A stretch of 5,615 nt of DNA from CAVSUR01 sp052143655 (GTDB lineage: Bacteria > Actinomycetota > Actinomycetes > Streptosporangiales > Streptosporangiaceae). Under the pieces are notes generated by a model. The model saw only the letters and a program-made list of their open reading frames with translations, was not told where the DNA came from and did no database searches. Numbering within the stretch: position 1 is the first letter of the stretch; every line of letters starts with the position of its first letter. Of this stretch, positions 1 to 5,422 are shown piece by piece. The position numbers and the translations under genes were made by a program. The stretch is taken from NCBI GenBank assembly GCA_052143655.1, contig JBKQSL010000305.1:1-5615 (forward strand). Direction: 5' to 3'.

Positions 1-261
1 GTCGGCCCGCAGCGCGTTAAGAACCAGGACCGCATCGTCCACCCAGTCGGCGACCTGGCGCAGCCCGAGCGGATCGGTAAGGCCAGTCCCTGGCCGGTCC
101 GGGGCCACCACGCATACCCCCAGCTCCTGCGCCACCTGCGTGAACAGCCGGGCGGACAGCCGCGAGTCGGCCAGCCCGTGGCAGAGCAGGACCGGTGCCG
201 CGGCGGGCTCGCCGGCCACCTCGACCGCGATCACGCTGCCGTCGCTCCGGTGGACCTCCAT
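1..261 (-). CDS. Alpha/beta hydrolase, N-terminal part (runs off left edge)
   Basis: The reverse strand from the ATG at 261 is open to the window edge for 87 codons, so only the N-terminal part of the protein is visible. The first strand leads to VLLCHGLADSR (residues 24-34); its HG at 28-29 fits the oxyanion-hole HG of alpha/beta hydrolases. A second strand ends in VVAPDRPGTGLTDP (51-64), the usual D-x-P-G-x-G-x-(S/T)-D turn of epoxide-hydrolase/haloalkane-dehalogenase-like members. The nucleophile elbow (G-x-S-x-G or equivalent), acid and His would lie beyond base 1, so neither catalytic competence nor substrate can be judged. The start is the only plausible one: an in-frame TAG lies upstream at 316-318. 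A GGAGGG abuts the ATG with no spacer, so initiation may be weak or coupled to the TetR gene, which ends 128 bp upstream on the same strand. The family is fairly sure; the specific function is unknown. Confidence 0.8.
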   Translation of the reverse strand, partial: MEVHRSDGSVIAVEVAGEPAAAPVLLCHGLADSRLSARLFTQVAQELGVCVVAPDRPGTGLTDPLGLRQVADWVDDAVLVLNALRAD

Positions 262-389
262 CCCTCCATGATCGCGCCTGCCGACGCGGCCTTGAACCGC
301 CGGGTGCCGGTCGGCCTACGCGCTGAACGACAAGTGGCAGCGCTCGCGGAGCCGTTATGGGCGGTCTGGTAGCCGGGCATTCCGCCGCA

Positions 390-1058
390 CTAGCGGGACA
401 ACTGCGCGAGGACTCGCCCGAACAGGTCGGAGCTGACGACGTCAGGGTCGGCGTATTGCTCGATGGCCAGGCCGTTGGACAGGGCCAGAAACACGGTGAC
501 GATGTCGTCAACGGTGAGCTCGCCCAGGGCCGGAGCCCGCCCCAGGGCCTGCTTGACGCAGTCGGCAATCGCAGCGCGCAGCGTTCGCCGGTGAGCGGCG
601 AACTGGGCGCGCACGTCATCGTCCTGGACGGCGCGCCGCCAGAAGTCCAGGAAGACCAGCTGCCATTCCCGCTGCTGGATGAAGGCCTCAGTGAGAATGC
701 GCCCGATATCGTGCAGGGCCTGCTGCTGGCGGGGGGCGCCTGCGCTGGCCTCCAGCGCGGCCCGGACGGCCTCGACCCGGCGCACGCCCTGGTCGTGCAT
801 CATGGCGAAGAAGAGGTCGTCCTTGCTCACGAAATTCGAGTAGATGGCGCCCTTCGTCAGGCCTGCGGCTGCCGCGACCTGGTCCAGGTTCGCGCCAGCG
901 TAGCCATGCTCCGCGAACACCCCCAGCGCCGCGTCCAGGAGCCGGCGGCGCACTGCCGCGCGCCCGGGCCTCCGCACCCGCACTGGGACCTGGGCCCGCG
1001 GGCTCGCCGGGCCGCGGGCTGTCGTGCCGCGGGCTGTCGTGCCGTTGACATCGCTCAT
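390..1058 (-). CDS. TetR/AcrR-family transcriptional repressor
   Basis: The product is a DNA-binding repressor, predicted to control the divergent exporter (and itself) by leaving DNA when it binds a small molecule. From the Met at 1058 the protein has 222 residues. An Arg/Pro-rich, probably disordered N-terminus (1-35) precedes the TetR domain. In that domain RRRLLDAALGVFAEHGYAGA (37-56) is helix 1, and LDQVAAAAGLTKGAIYSNF (58-76) is the helix-turn-helix with the family-typical G-x-x-Y-x-x-F ending. The rest is an all-helical ligand/dimer domain, including WQLVFLDFWRRA (132-143) of the TetR C-terminal type. Total length fits the family. The start is uncertain. AAGGAG on the reverse strand (1077-1072) lies 13 nt from the ATG at 1058 but only 1 nt from an in-frame ATG at 1070, which would add MLLG and overlap the operator. 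The alpha/beta hydrolase follows on the same strand. Confidence 0.93.
   Translation of the reverse strand: MSDVNGTTARGTTARGPASPRAQVPVRVRRPGRAAVRRRLLDAALGVFAEHGYAGANLDQVAAAAGLTKGAIYSNFVSKDDLFFAMMHDQGVRRVEAVRAALEASAGAPRQQQALHDIGRILTEAFIQQREWQLVFLDFWRRAVQDDDVRAQFAAHRRTLRAAIADCVKQALGRAPALGELTVDDIVTVFLALSNGLAIEQYADPDVVSSDLFGRVLAQLSR
1011..1040. repeat. 15-bp tandem duplication in the repressor N-terminus
   Basis: Two exact, adjacent copies of GCCGCGGGCTGTCGT (1011-1025 and 1026-1040) are followed by a further GCCG. As 15 is a multiple of three, the repressor frame is kept. The reverse strand encodes a duplicated T-T-A-R-G within GTTARGTTARG, upstream of the DNA-binding domain. This looks like a slippage-type in-frame duplication in a disordered tail. 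Its effect is unknown. Confidence 0.85.
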
Positions 1059-1073
1059 GCCTAAGAGCATACT
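1045..1073 (+). promoter_or_regulatory. Probable exporter promoter (TTGACA-N17-CATACT)
   Basis: A consensus -35, TTGACA (1045-1050), is followed after 17 bp by CATACT (1068-1073), which matches TATAAT at four of six positions. Transcription would begin near 1080 and give a leader of about 33 nt to the exporter ATG at 1113. The -35 lies inside the 5' end of the divergent repressor gene. The -10 overlaps the first operator palindrome, so bound repressor should exclude RNA polymerase. The call rests on motif and spacing only. Confidence 0.55.
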
Positions 1074-1099
1074 CCTTAGTATTCAATACTACTCAGTAT
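1069..1099. promoter_or_regulatory. Tandem TetR-type operator (two ATACT-N4-AGTAT palindromes)
   Basis: Two perfect inverted repeats, ATACT-CCTT-AGTAT (1069-1082) and ATACT-ACTC-AGTAT (1086-1099), are separated by TCA, with centres 17 bp apart. The inner half-sites also form a third palindrome, TAGTATT-C-AATACTA (1077-1091), with 7-bp arms around one base. The block sits between divergent repressor and exporter genes, covers the exporter -10 and just precedes its ribosome binding site. This is where a TetR repressor with two cooperating dimers would bind. The AT-rich sequence stands out from the GC-rich surroundings. Whether the true site is the outer pair, the inner palindrome or both is inference. 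Confidence 0.8.
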
Positions 1100-1112
1100 C
1101 GAGGCGAGAACG

Positions 1113-2921
1113 ATGGCGCTTATCCCGCGCGCCGACTCGCAGAGCGCGTCCCGAAGAGGGCCGCGAAGCGTCCGGCGCCCTACCCGGCCCGCACCACCCC
1201 TTCCAGATCGCCGACCTGCCGGGCTCATGGGCCCGCTGAGGCAGCCACCGGGCGGTGAGCAGCACGCCGGCCGCTGGGCCACGCTGGCGGTGGTGTGCAC
1301 AGCCGCCCTGATCATCAACGTGGACAACACCATCCTCAACGTGGCCCTGCCCACCCTGGTCCGGACATTGCACGCCACCTCCAGCCAGCTGCAGTGGATC
1401 GTTGACTCCTACGCGATGGTCTTCGCCGGGCTGCTGCTCGTCGGCGGCAGCCTGGCCGACAGGATCGGCCGCAAGCGGTTCTTCCTCATCGGCCTGGTTG
1501 TCTTCGCCGCAGGATCGGTCGGTGCCGCGCTCTCGGGCTCGGTGCACCTGCTGATCGCCTGGCGAGCCGTCATGGGGGCAGGCGCGGCGCTGACGATCCC
1601 CGCCTCGCTGTCGATTATCAATGACGTGTTCCGCGACCCAGCGGAGCGGGCCCGGGCCATCGGCGCTTGGGCCGGGACCATCGGGCTCGGCATCGCCATC
1701 GGCCCGATCGCGGGCGGCCTGCTGCTGGCAAGGTTCTGGTGGGGCTCCATCTTCCTGGTCAACATCCCGATCGTAGCCGCCGCGCTCGCAGGCGCCCTGC
1801 TGCTGGTGCCCGGCTCGAAGAACCTGGCCGCCGACCCGCCCGACCCCGCCGGGGCACTGCTGTCGATCGCCGGCCTGGGCCTGCTGCTCTGGGCGATCAT
1901 CGAGGCCCCGGTCCAAGGCTGGACATCGGCGAAGGTAATCGGAGCCGGGCTGGCCAGCCTGGCCGTCCTGGGCGCCTTCACCGTTTGGGAGGCCCGCGTC
2001 AGCCACCCGATGCTGAAGCTCGGATTCTTCGCTGACCGCCGGTTCTCCATCGCCGCCGCAGCCGAGTGCCTGGGGATCTTCGGGCTGCTAGGGGCGCTTT
2101 TCCTGCAAACGCAGACGCTGCAATCCGACCTCAGCTATTCGCCCCTCCAGGCCGGGGTGCGGATTCTGCCCGTTGCCGCCGTGCTCTGCGCAAGCGCGCC
2201 GCTGTCCCCGATAGCCGCCCGGTTCATCGGAGTCAAGCTCACCACCGCCGCCGGCCTGGCGGCGATCGCGGGCGGCCTGTGGCAGAACTCGGCGATCTCC
2301 ACGGCTGCCGCAACCTATCCAGATTTCATACCCGGCATGCTGCTGATCGGCCTCGGGGCCGGCCTCCTCCTGCCGACGGCGACGAACTCCGTCATAGGCT
2401 CGGTCCCCCGGGCGGACTCCGGGATCGGATCAGCAACCAACGCCGTGGCCCTCCAGGTCGGCGGCGCGCTCGGCGTCGCCGTCATGGGAAGCGTGCTGTC
2501 AACCCGCTACCAGGATCACCTCACCACCGTGCTGGCCGGCCAGCACGTGCCGATGGCCGTGACACACACCATCCTGGGCTCACTCGGCGGCGCCCTCGCC
2601 GTGGCGGGCACCGCGGGCGGCGCCACCGGCGCCCTGCTAGCGCACGCCGCCCGCGTCGCGTTCATGAGCGGCAACAAGGCAGCATTGGCCGCCGGAGCCG
2701 CCGTCGCCCTTGGCGGAGCCCTCCTCGTGCTCACCCGCCTGCCGTCGCGGACCCCCGGCACGCCGCAGATCCCGGCGCGGACACCTGCAACACCCCGGCA
2801 GGGGACACCACGCACGCAGCCCGGAAACCCGGCCCGCACCCCCAGGACCAGCGCGGGCCCGGCCGCACCATCTCCCCGGAGCGCAGAACCGCCTGATTCG
2901 GCGCGATCGGCTGGCGCGTGA
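1113..2921 (+). CDS. MFS drug exporter, DHA2 (EmrB/QacA-like, 14-TM type)
   Basis: The product is a proton-coupled inner-membrane efflux pump for small, often cationic or aromatic compounds; the substrate cannot be told. The 602-residue protein shows DHA2 landmarks in order: motif D1 around DNTILNVALPTL (71-82) in TM1, motif A GSLADRIGRKR (112-122) in the loop after TM2, motif B Arg151 in LIAWRAVMGAGAAL (147-160), and antiporter motif C GLGIAIGPIAGGLLL (191-205). The mid-protein FFADRRFS (305-312) resembles the second-half linker of the family. About 14 hydrophobic segments span residues 56-541. The start at 1113 is supported by GAGG (1101-1104) with an 8-nt spacer and by the promoter/operator just upstream; Met39 (1227) is an alternative with a poor RBS. 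Unusual features are an Arg-rich 50-residue N-terminus and a 60-residue Pro/Thr/Arg-rich cytoplasmic tail (542-602). The divergent TetR gene is its likely regulator. Confidence 0.93.
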   Translation: MALIPRADSQSASRRGPRSVRRPTRPAPPLPDRRPAGLMGPLRQPPGGEQHAGRWATLAVVCTAALIINVDNTILNVALPTLVRTLHATSSQLQWIVDSYAMVFAGLLLVGGSLADRIGRKRFFLIGLVVFAAGSVGAALSGSVHLLIAWRAVMGAGAALTIPASLSIINDVFRDPAERARAIGAWAGTIGLGIAIGPIAGGLLLARFWWGSIFLVNIPIVAAALAGALLLVPGSKNLAADPPDPAGALLSIAGLGLLLWAIIEAPVQGWTSAKVIGAGLASLAVLGAFTVWEARVSHPMLKLGFFADRRFSIAAAAECLGIFGLLGALFLQTQTLQSDLSYSPLQAGVRILPVAAVLCASAPLSPIAARFIGVKLTTAAGLAAIAGGLWQNSAISTAAATYPDFIPGMLLIGLGAGLLLPTATNSVIGSVPRADSGIGSATNAVALQVGGALGVAVMGSVLSTRYQDHLTTVLAGQHVPMAVTHTILGSLGGALAVAGTAGGATGALLAHAARVAFMSGNKAALAAGAAVALGGALLVLTRLPSRTPGTPQIPARTPATPRQGTPRTQPGNPARTPRTSAGPAAPSPRSAEPPDSARSAGA

Positions 2922-3450
2922 CGACATCCGCCCGGTGACCTCAGATCTGGGCGTGGCGATGTCCCGGACTGTCAGGCATCAGGGACCACTGGCCGCAGGC
3001 CACGAAGAATCACCCCTCTCCCGCTCGGCGGATATTCTGAATGACGTGGACAGCCGGGCGAGTGACAAAATCCCCGGAGCCAGGGTGCGCGTCACACGAC
3101 ACGTACCAGCCCGGTCCTCATCAGATGCCAGGCCACGGGAGTGGCTGGCGCTAGCTGACGGAGCTGTCCAGGAAGCCAGGACCGAGGGGCCTGCTCTTGC
3201 CCTCGTCGGGCAGCCGCTGCCGTACCAGCCGGGTCGCGCCGAGCGGCGCAGCGGCGTGCCTGCCGAGGTCATAACTTCCGACCGCGTACCTAATTCCTGT
3301 ACATGCTCGTGGGCGTATTCCCGGGGAAAGCTGACCTTGAAGCACTACAACGCAGCATGCCCGGTACACCTGGCGACCCTTAGCCGCTAATGCCGGAAAC
3401 ATCGGCTTGAGGCGGTTCCGGTCCAGGCCCAACATGAGGCTAATCCGGCG

Positions 3451-3478
3451 CAGGCAGGCGGCCATGGCCGCCTGCCTG
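3451..3478. terminator. Perfect 28-bp GC-rich palindrome, possible terminator hairpin
   Basis: Positions 3451-3464 (CAGGCAGGCGGCCA) are followed directly by their exact reverse complement, 3465-3478. As RNA this could fold on either strand into a 12-bp GC-rich stem with a CATG loop. No T-tract follows on either side, so it would be the U-less kind of terminator often proposed in actinomycetes. It lies about 530 bp beyond the exporter stop and 155 bp before the next gene, far for a dedicated exporter terminator. A protein-binding site or relic of a mobile element end is also possible. Confidence 0.4.
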
Positions 3479-3618
3479 GCCGACCCGACGCGAGGCTGAC
3501 CGACGGGTGCCGGGCGCGTGCTCGGAGCGCGACTGTGGCGGTACGGCACTTAGGGGGACCGGATCGGCCGCTGTGCCCGGCTCGTCACGCACTACCTTGA
3601 AGCGAAGTCTGGGCCGCC

Positions 3619-3625
3619 GGGAGGT
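3619..3625 (+). promoter_or_regulatory. Ribosome binding site fixing the RibD-like start
   Basis: GGGAGGT, containing a full GGAGG (3620-3624), lies 8 nt before the ATG at 3633. The same frame is open upstream to about 3507, but those codons have no comparable ribosome binding site and encode no family-like sequence. The site therefore selects 3633 as the true start. Confidence 0.8.
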
Positions 3626-3632
3626 AATCACG

Positions 3633-4193
3633 ATGGCCAAGCTGATCTACTCAGCGATCACGTCCCTCGATGGTTACGTCGAGGATGAGGAAGGCAATTT
3701 CGACTGGGGCGCGCCTGACGAGGAGGTGCATCGCTTCGTCAACCACATTGAACGTCCTGTTGGCACCTACCTGTACGGACGCCGGATGTACGAGGCGATG
3801 GTCTACTGGGAGACTGCGCACTCTGTCGCCGACCAGCCGCCCTTCGTGCGGGACTTCACGGAGTTGTGGCAGGCAGCGGACAAGGTCGTGTACTCCAGGT
3901 CACTCGAAACCGTGTCCAGCGCCAGGACGCGCGTCGAGCGCCAGTTCGACCCGGCAGCGATCCGGGAGATGAAGGCCGCTCGGGAGCGTGACATCACGGT
4001 GGGCGGGTCCGGCCTGGCAGCCCAGGCTTTCAGGGCCGGGCTGGTGGACGAGTGCCAGCTATTCCTGATCCCCGTCATCCTAGGAGGCGGCAAACCGTCA
4101 CTCCCCGGCAAAATCCGCGTTCAGCTAGAGCTGCTCGGCGAGCACCGCTTCGGCAACGGTGTTGTATTCCTCCACTACGGCACCACGATGTGA
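3633..4193 (+). CDS. Dihydrofolate reductase-like RibD C-terminal domain protein
   Basis: The 186-residue product is a single-domain member of the DHFR/RibD-C superfamily (YyaP/YwjB-like), a cytosolic NADPH-binding reductase fold. Family features in order are the N-terminal strand and loop KLIYSAITSLDGYVED (3-18), a Trp-containing FDWG (23-26), GTYLYGRRMYEAM (44-56) corresponding to the 'GRxTYE' helix, VVYSRSLE (85-92), the glycine-rich cofactor turn ITVGGSGLAAQAF (121-133), and VDECQLFLIPVILGGGKPSL (138-157). Length matches stand-alone members. These proteins are usually of unknown substrate and are not the folate-pathway FolA; a role in folate or riboflavin synthesis should not be assumed. 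A strong RBS sets the start. No partner is evident: a 223-bp spacer separates it from the DinB-family gene on the same strand, and the two may be transcribed separately. Confidence 0.92.
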   Translation: MAKLIYSAITSLDGYVEDEEGNFDWGAPDEEVHRFVNHIERPVGTYLYGRRMYEAMVYWETAHSVADQPPFVRDFTELWQAADKVVYSRSLETVSSARTRVERQFDPAAIREMKAARERDITVGGSGLAAQAFRAGLVDECQLFLIPVILGGGKPSLPGKIRVQLELLGEHRFGNGVVFLHYGTTM

Positions 4194-4267
4194 AGAGAGT
4201 GCAGGTGGCGCATTTCTGGGTGATCTGCGCCTTCCTTGCCGACAAGCGCAGGGGCGTGACCGCGGTT

Positions 4268-4332
4268 GTTCCTGACTTCTGACCGCACTCGTCGGCTGGA
4301 ATCATGATCAATGTTCGTGAGTTCTGACCGCA
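4268..4332 (+). repeat. 20-bp imperfect direct repeat, 45-bp period
   Basis: GTTCCTGACTTCTGACCGCA (4268-4287) recurs as GTTCGTGAGTTCTGACCGCA (4313-4332), identical at 18 of 20 positions including an unbroken 11-bp TTCTGACCGCA. The unit start-to-start distance is 45 bp. Both copies lie in the spacer between the RibD-like and DinB-family genes, with an 8-bp palindrome ATCATGAT (4301-4308) between them. They could be paired protein-binding sites upstream of the DinB-family gene or the trace of a local duplication. No coding role is apparent. Confidence 0.7.
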
Positions 4333-4379
4333 TGCTGGCGGGCGGCGGGGGATTGCGTGCGCGCCGGCCCGTTAATTCG

Positions 4380-4409
4380 TTGACGGCCGTGTCGCGGGTC
4401 GCTGATGAT
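4380..4409 (+). promoter_or_regulatory. Possible leaderless promoter of the DinB-family gene
   Basis: TTGACG (4380-4385) matches five of six -35 bases. GATGAT (4404-4409), 18 bp downstream, matches TATAAT at four of six. Transcription would begin at about 4416-4417, on the ATG at 4417, giving a leaderless mRNA. This would explain the absence of a ribosome binding site before any of the clustered ATGs (4405, 4408, 4417). The hexamers are imperfect, so this is suggestive only. Confidence 0.3.
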
Positions 4410-4416
4410 GGCGGCC

Positions 4417-4998
4417 ATGGCCACGACCCGGCGAGCCGACATGTTCACCGAGGACGGCAAGCCGTCTGACGACGACCCGCGTGAGAACGGACCAACGTTG
4501 GGCGACGAGCGCACCACGCTGATCGAAGCCCTGCGCTGTGCGCGCCTCACGTTGGAGATGAAATGCTCATGCCTTGATGCGGAGGCTATGGCGCGGCGTT
4601 CCGTGGAGCCGTCGACGATGTCGCTGCTGGGTCTGGTGCGGCACCTGGCCGAGGGGGAGCGTGCGACGTTCCGGGTGATGATGGCAGGACAGGACGCGCC
4701 CCGGCTGTTTTGCTCTGACACCGACCGTGATGGTGATTTCGACGGCGCTGTTCCCGACCCGCAGGTGGTTGCGGAGGCGTGGGAGGCATGGCGTGCGGAG
4801 GTGGACTTCGCCGAGCGGTTCGTGGCCGACGCGCCCAGTCTCGGCATCACCGGCGACGACCCCTTGAATCAGCATGGCGGCGGTGGAGGGTCGATGTCGC
4901 TGCGCGAGGTGCTGGTCGGAATGATCTGGGAGTATGGCCGCCACATGGGTCACGTTGACCTGTTGCGCGAGCGGATCGACGGACGCATAGGGCAGTGA
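4417..4998 (+). CDS. DinB/DUF664-family protein, putative metal-dependent thiol transferase fold
   Basis: From the Met at 4417 the product has 193 residues and an all-helical DinB four-helix-bundle pattern. Helix 1 LGDERTTLIEALRCARLTLE leads into KCSCLDAEAMARRSVEPSTMSLLGLVRHLAEGER, whose His76 is the first expected metal ligand. The C-terminal helix SLREVLVGMIWEYGRHMGHVDLLRERIDG carries His176 and His179 (H-x-x-H), completing the three-His site typical of DUF664/'mini-circle' proteins. DUF664 proteins are related to mycothiol- and bacillithiol-dependent transferases; transfer or detoxification with mycothiol is an inference, not visible here. ATGs at 4405, 4408 and 4417 are all in frame and none has a good RBS. 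I chose 4417 because the following ATTRRADMF resembles the usual start of the family as I recall it and because of the possible leaderless promoter. The gene converges on a reverse-strand gene 21 bp beyond its stop. Confidence 0.88.
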   Translation: MATTRRADMFTEDGKPSDDDPRENGPTLGDERTTLIEALRCARLTLEMKCSCLDAEAMARRSVEPSTMSLLGLVRHLAEGERATFRVMMAGQDAPRLFCSDTDRDGDFDGAVPDPQVVAEAWEAWRAEVDFAERFVADAPSLGITGDDPLNQHGGGGGSMSLREVLVGMIWEYGRHMGHVDLLRERIDGRIGQ

Positions 4999-5019
4999 CC
5001 TACCCCAGCCAGTAGCCGG

Positions 5020-5289
5020 TCAGACGTGCTTGAACAGATCCAGCGCGCCCGGCATCTCACCACCAGCCATCGAGTGCGGTCGAAACCCGCCGGGCCGGGT
5101 GCCTCCCATCCCGTCAGGGACGAGAACCGTCACCGGGACATCCCGCAGCACCGGCAGCGAATCCGCAGGAGGCTCGTCGACACTGACCGGCGGGTGCAGC
5201 AGCCCCGGCAGCCGACCCAGCGCGTACCACGCCGCCCCCGGCCGATGCCAGGGCCGGTCCAGCCGCGTCTTGCTGTCCTGCTCGCGCAT
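5020..5289 (-). CDS. Hypothetical protein, 89 residues (alternative reading of the broken gene)
   Basis: If the upstream frame changes are real, the largest intact product is this 89-residue ORF from the ATG at 5289. GAGG (5298-5295) lies 5 nt before it. Nearly all codons end in G or C, so this segment is or recently was coding. The sequence starts MREQDSKTRLDRPWHRPG, has a Leu/Pro-rich middle (LGRLPGLLHPP, 25-35), a strand-like VPVTVLVPDG (51-60), then a Gly/Met-rich stretch and the end ALDLFKHV. There is no transmembrane segment and no motif I recognise. It converges on the DinB-family gene with 21 bp between the stops and no obvious terminator. More probably it is the C-terminal two-thirds of the longer 5020-5413 gene. 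Confidence 0.45.
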   Translation of the reverse strand: MREQDSKTRLDRPWHRPGAAWYALGRLPGLLHPPVSVDEPPADSLPVLRDVPVTVLVPDGMGGTRPGGFRPHSMAGGEMPGALDLFKHV

Positions 5290-5413
5290 CCCCACCTCAC
5301 CGGGCCCCGGATCATGTTGTCCACGAGGTCGCCGGGCTGCCGTATGGCGATCCCCAGCTCCAGTCGACCCAGCCGGGACGGTCAATCAGGAGATAATCCT
5401 GGACGCCGGTCAT
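5020..5413 (-). pseudogene. Small unidentified gene broken by two single-base losses
   Basis: An ATG at 5413 follows the methyltransferase stop by 9 nt, with GAGG (5424-5421, overlapping the stop) at a 7-nt spacing, so translation is probably coupled. The first frame begins MTGVQDYLLIDRPGWVDW and stops at 5312. Coding bias then moves to a second frame, GIAIRQPGDLVDNMIRGP, and next to a third, EVGMREQDSKTRLDRPWHRP through to DLFKHV and a stop at 5020. Adding one G to each of two G4 tracts (reverse complement of 5352-5355 and 5305-5308) joins these into one 131-residue frame. Cys is absent and Pro, Gly and Trp are abundant; I see no signal peptide, membrane segment or known motif, and recognise no family. 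It may be a true pseudogene, a homopolymer sequencing error, or a coincidence of the separately listed downstream ORF. Confidence 0.5.
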
Positions 5414-5422
5414 GCCGCTGCC

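Larger units (their letters stand above)
2922..3632. other. 711-bp stretch without a convincing gene
   Basis: No frame in this stretch has an adequate RBS, a recognisable domain and consistent G/C third positions together. A forward frame overlapping the exporter end runs to 3390, but its third-position G/C bias is only moderate in 2960-3180 and it has no identifiable motif. A reverse frame near 3360-3465 gives LRRISLMLGLDRNRLKP. This faintly recalls the N-terminus of Rv1733c-type actinobacterial proteins and then degenerates, so at most it is a relic. The stretch also contains a perfect 28-bp palindrome (3451-3478) and the promoter-proximal DNA of the downstream RibD-like gene, where I see no clear -35/-10 pair. 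It separates the efflux module from the next gene. Confidence 0.5.

Noticed and set aside
17..619. 200-codon reverse-strand open frame
   Set aside because: It overlaps both the hydrolase and the repressor out of frame. Its composition (Arg/Pro/Ser-rich, no motif) is that of a GC-rich shadow frame, whereas the hydrolase and TetR frames have clear family motifs.
357..1064. 235-codon forward-strand open frame
   Set aside because: It is antisense to the TetR gene with no recognisable domain; the TetR helix-turn-helix on the other strand is unambiguous.
1089..2006. 305-codon reverse-strand open frame
   Set aside because: It is the antisense shadow of the exporter, rich in D/Q/G/R with no fold-like pattern.
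2710..3390. 226-codon forward frame spanning the exporter end and the gap
   Set aside because: The first part is out of frame within the exporter tail. The later part has only moderate third-position G/C, no RBS before its internal Met near 2959 and no recognised motif.
3151..3549. 132-codon reverse frame in the gap taken as an intact gene
   Set aside because: No RBS or domain was found and the possible family-like stretch is under 20 residues; kept only as a possible relic.
3334..3603. ACCTTGAAGC repeated at 3334-3343 and 3594-3603
   Set aside because: A 10-bp match 260 bp apart without extension is within chance expectation.
3507..3632. Upstream extension of the RibD-like protein
   Set aside because: The 42 extra codons lack family similarity, and a strong GGGAGGT sits 8 nt before the ATG at 3633.
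4207..4231. GGCGCA/TGCGCC hairpin after the RibD-like stop
   Set aside because: Only a 6-bp stem with a 13-nt loop and no clean T-run; too weak to call a terminator.
4052..4311. Short overlapping frames on both strands after the RibD-like gene
   Set aside because: They overlap the RibD-like 3' end out of frame and continue into the spacer without RBS, motif or codon bias.
5130..5324. 64-codon reverse ORF from a GTG at 5324 as a separate gene
   Set aside because: Only its first dozen codons look coding; after about 5300 the coding bias moves to the frame that ends at 5020, so this is the middle section of the broken gene plus a shadow.
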